From: Deltaproteobacteria bacterium
GTDB lineage: Bacteria; Desulfobacterota; Syntrophia; Syntrophales; UBA2185
DNA length: 17,305 bases
Direction: 5' to 3'
Assembly (NCBI GenBank): GCA_026388495.1
Contig: JAPLJQ010000154.1
Span: forward strand, 1-17,305
Below, in pieces: positions 15,755-17,305 of the stretch (the stretch's first letter is position 1; every line of letters starts with the position of its first letter). The notes beneath the pieces are model-generated. The model saw only the letters and a list, made by a program, of their open reading frames with translations, was not told the origin of the DNA and searched no databases. A program made the translations under genes and the position numbers.

Positions 15755-16483
15755 TCATATTTTATTTGCTCCGGTTTTTGCCACCATGTTTCCCGCACAC
15801 TGAAGGGAATCAAATGTTCCCGCGTCCGTCCACCAGCCATCAAGGATATCCCACTCCAGTTTTCCTTCTTCAAGGTAGTAGTTATTGACATCCGTGATTT
15901 CCAGTTCCCCTCTCCGGGAAGGTTTCAGTGTCTTGATAAAATCAAAGACCTTACTGTCATACATATAAATGCCGATGACGGCACAATTGGAAGAAGGAAC
16001 GGACGGTTTTTCATCGATCCGGATAATCCGCTTTCCCTCAAAGGCCGCCACCCCGAAACGCCCGGGATCATCCACTTCCTTCAGGATGATTCGTGCGCCT
16101 TCCTTCTGCCTGCTGAATGCATCAACCGCTTTCCCGATATTCTTTTCAATGATATTATCCCCGAGGACAACAACAATTTTCCCGTTATCGGCAAAGAATT
16201 CCGCCAGGCTGAGGGCAGCGGCTATGCCTCCCTCTCCCTCCTGATAGGTATAATTGATGTGCTTAAGCCCGAAGTCGCTGCCGTTTCCAAGAAGTCTGAG
16301 AAATTCTCCGGCATTGTTTCCACCGGTAACGATCAGAATTTCATCGATTCCCGCATTGACCAGGGTCTTGATGGGATAGTAGATCATGGGTTCATTGTAA
16401 ACGGGCAGAAGGTGCTTGTTGGTTACCTTGGTGAGTGGATATAGCCTGCTCCCCAGGCCCCCTGCTAACACGACACCTTTCAT
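15755..16483 (-). CDS. Glucose-1-phosphate thymidylyltransferase family protein (RmlA-like)
   Basis: The enzyme makes a nucleotide sugar, probably dTDP-glucose, from sugar-1-phosphate and NTP. From the ATG at 16483 the product has 242 residues: the signature VVLAGGLGSRLYPLT, then NKHLLPVYNEPMIYYPI, then VVLGDNI, IDEKPSVP, RGELEITDVNNYYLEEG and GWWTDAGT. It lacks about 50 C-terminal residues of classical RmlA (about 290), a short form found in other bacteria and archaea. AGGAGG five bases upstream decides the start; a TTG at 16501 is rejected. It leads an operon with the rmlC-like and prepilin peptidase genes. rmlB and rmlD are not in the window, so the final sugar is unknown. Confidence 0.88.
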   Translation of the reverse strand: MKGVVLAGGLGSRLYPLTKVTNKHLLPVYNEPMIYYPIKTLVNAGIDEILIVTGGNNAGEFLRLLGNGSDFGLKHINYTYQEGEGGIAAALSLAEFFADNGKIVVVLGDNIIEKNIGKAVDAFSRQKEGARIILKEVDDPGRFGVAAFEGKRIIRIDEKPSVPSSNCAVIGIYMYDSKVFDFIKTLKPSRRGELEITDVNNYYLEEGKLEWDILDGWWTDAGTFDSLQCAGNMVAKTGANKI

Positions 16484-16512
16484 ACGGTCCTCCTGATGCA
16501 ATTTTGCGCTCC

Positions 16513-16541
16513 CCTATAGCATATTAAAGAATCCTCAACAA
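16513..16541 (-). promoter_or_regulatory. Candidate promoter of the rmlA-like operon
   Basis: On the minus strand TTGTTG (16541-16536), a 17-base spacer and TATAGG (16518-16513) resemble a sigma-70 promoter, about 30 bases before the rmlA-like start codon. It lies back to back with the ribD promoter candidate. Confidence 0.45.
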
Positions 16542-16559
16542 TAAAAACATTCCCTCCCT

Positions 16560-16587
16560 TTTACATTCCTATCAGACATGATATAAA
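16560..16587 (+). promoter_or_regulatory. Candidate ribD promoter
   Basis: TTTACA (16560-16565), a 16-base spacer and TATAAA (16582-16587) fit a sigma-70 promoter and would give a leader of about 28 bases. That is too short to hold an FMN riboswitch. Confidence 0.5.
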
Positions 16588-16621
16588 GATACTGTGAACT
16601 AAATCAAAGAAGGATATCATC

Positions 16622-17305
16622 TTGACGGATGCATTTTACATGAACCGGGCTATCAAGCTCGCCCGCAAGGGAGAAGCATGGGTGAGTCCCAATCCCATGG
16701 TCGGGGCTGTCATCGTCAAAGGGAACCGGATCATTGGCGAGGGATACCATGAGAAGTTCGGAGACAATCACGCGGAAATCAATGCCATCCTCCGTTCCTC
16801 AGAACCGATCGATGGTTCCACCATTTATGTCACCCTTGAACCCTGCACCCATTACGGAAAAACGCCACCCTGCGTGGAGCGGTTGATTTCTCTCAAGCCG
16901 GCGCGGGTCGTCATCGGCAGTCTTGATCCCAACCCCCTGGTTTCCGGAAAAGGGATCAAAGTCCTCAATCAGCACGGTATAGAAACAACGGTAGGCGTTC
17001 TTGAGGATGCCTGCAAAGACTTGAATGAACGGTTCTTCAAGTTCATTCAGACAAGAATTCCCTTCGTCACTCTGAAATTCGCCCAGACCATCGACGGAAG
17101 AATCGCAACGGCATCGGGCCATTCACAATGGATCAGCTCCCTCCCTTCCCGCAGATTTGCCCACCGGTTGAGAAGCATTCACGACGCCGTTCTGGTCGGT
17201 GCGGGAACCGTCATGGCGGATAATCCGGAACTGACAGTCCGTCTCACCCGGGGAAGAAACCCTATCAGAATCATCGTTGATTCTCATCTGCGCATTCCCC
17301 TTCAC
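16622..17305 (+). CDS. ribD: Riboflavin biosynthesis bifunctional deaminase/reductase, 3' truncated by the window end
   Basis: RibD deaminates and then reduces the pyrimidine intermediate made by GTP cyclohydrolase II. The 228 visible residues include the zinc deaminase with NHAEINAI (H50, E52) and TLEPCTHYGKTPPCVE (C75, C84). The reductase domain then begins with FVTLKFAQTIDGRIATASG and DAVLVGAGTVMADNPELTVR. The frame stays open to the last base. A TTG start at 16622 is preferred because AAGAAGGA (16606-16613) lies eight bases upstream; an ATG at 16640 is the alternative. It diverges from the rmlA-like gene with 138 bases between starts. Other rib genes probably follow outside the window. 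Confidence 0.95.
   Translation, partial: MTDAFYMNRAIKLARKGEAWVSPNPMVGAVIVKGNRIIGEGYHEKFGDNHAEINAILRSSEPIDGSTIYVTLEPCTHYGKTPPCVERLISLKPARVVIGSLDPNPLVSGKGIKVLNQHGIETTVGVLEDACKDLNERFFKFIQTRIPFVTLKFAQTIDGRIATASGHSQWISSLPSRRFAHRLRSIHDAVLVGAGTVMADNPELTVRLTRGRNPIRIIVDSHLRIPLH

Noticed and set aside
15578..16444. Plus-strand 288-codon frame
   Set aside because: It lies antisense to the well-supported rmlA-like and rmlC-like genes and shows no recognisable domain.
16502..16621. FMN riboswitch before ribD
   Set aside because: The gap is 120 bases and contains a plausible promoter close to the start, leaving a leader of about 28 bases; none of the conserved RFN motifs was seen.

Overview
The window looks like chromosomal DNA of a Gram-negative bacterium, most likely a Desulfobacterota (former Deltaproteobacteria) member of the Syntrophales type. 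This is inferred from three things: outer-membrane and lipoprotein genes; the gene order argS, SPOR protein, ffh, rpsP, KH protein, rimM, trmD, rplS, rnhB, yraN; and short palindromic repeats with 'cgtaaaaagtcg' ends and 'tcattcccg...cgggaatga' cores, which I associate with that group. No database search was possible.

Layout. (1) Positions 1-6371, plus strand: a repeat, then a four-gene surface polysaccharide export cassette. It encodes an outer-membrane beta-barrel, a secreted FecR-domain protein with a coiled coil and a Thr/Ser tail, a Wza-type (OPX) lipoprotein, and a Wzc-type co-polymerase/tyrosine kinase. No glycosyltransferases lie in the window. The OPX protein ends directly after its last SLBB-like domain, so the adjacent beta-barrel may provide the outer-membrane channel. 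(2) Positions 6450-13933, minus strand: a convergent housekeeping run transcribed argS to yraN, covering translation, SRP targeting, ribosome maturation and RNase HII. Several intergenic gaps hold palindromic repeats. (3) Positions 13964-14460, minus strand: two intrinsic terminators bracket a previously hidden 58-residue four-cysteine ORF (14082-14258). (4) Positions 14510-16483, minus strand: an rmlA-like, rmlC-like, prepilin peptidase operon. (5) From 16622, plus strand: a divergent ribD that runs off the window end.

Working together: the export cassette and the sugar-nucleotide genes point to extracellular polysaccharide, and the prepilin peptidase to type IV pili or type II secretion. 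The central block is core information processing. No CRISPR array, tRNA, rRNA, transposase or phage gene was seen. The items most worth a second look are the small cysteine protein, the terminator 30 bases before argS, the MITE-like element flanked by 9-base direct repeats inside the ribosomal operon, and the possible split of polysaccharide export between a short OPX protein and a beta-barrel.
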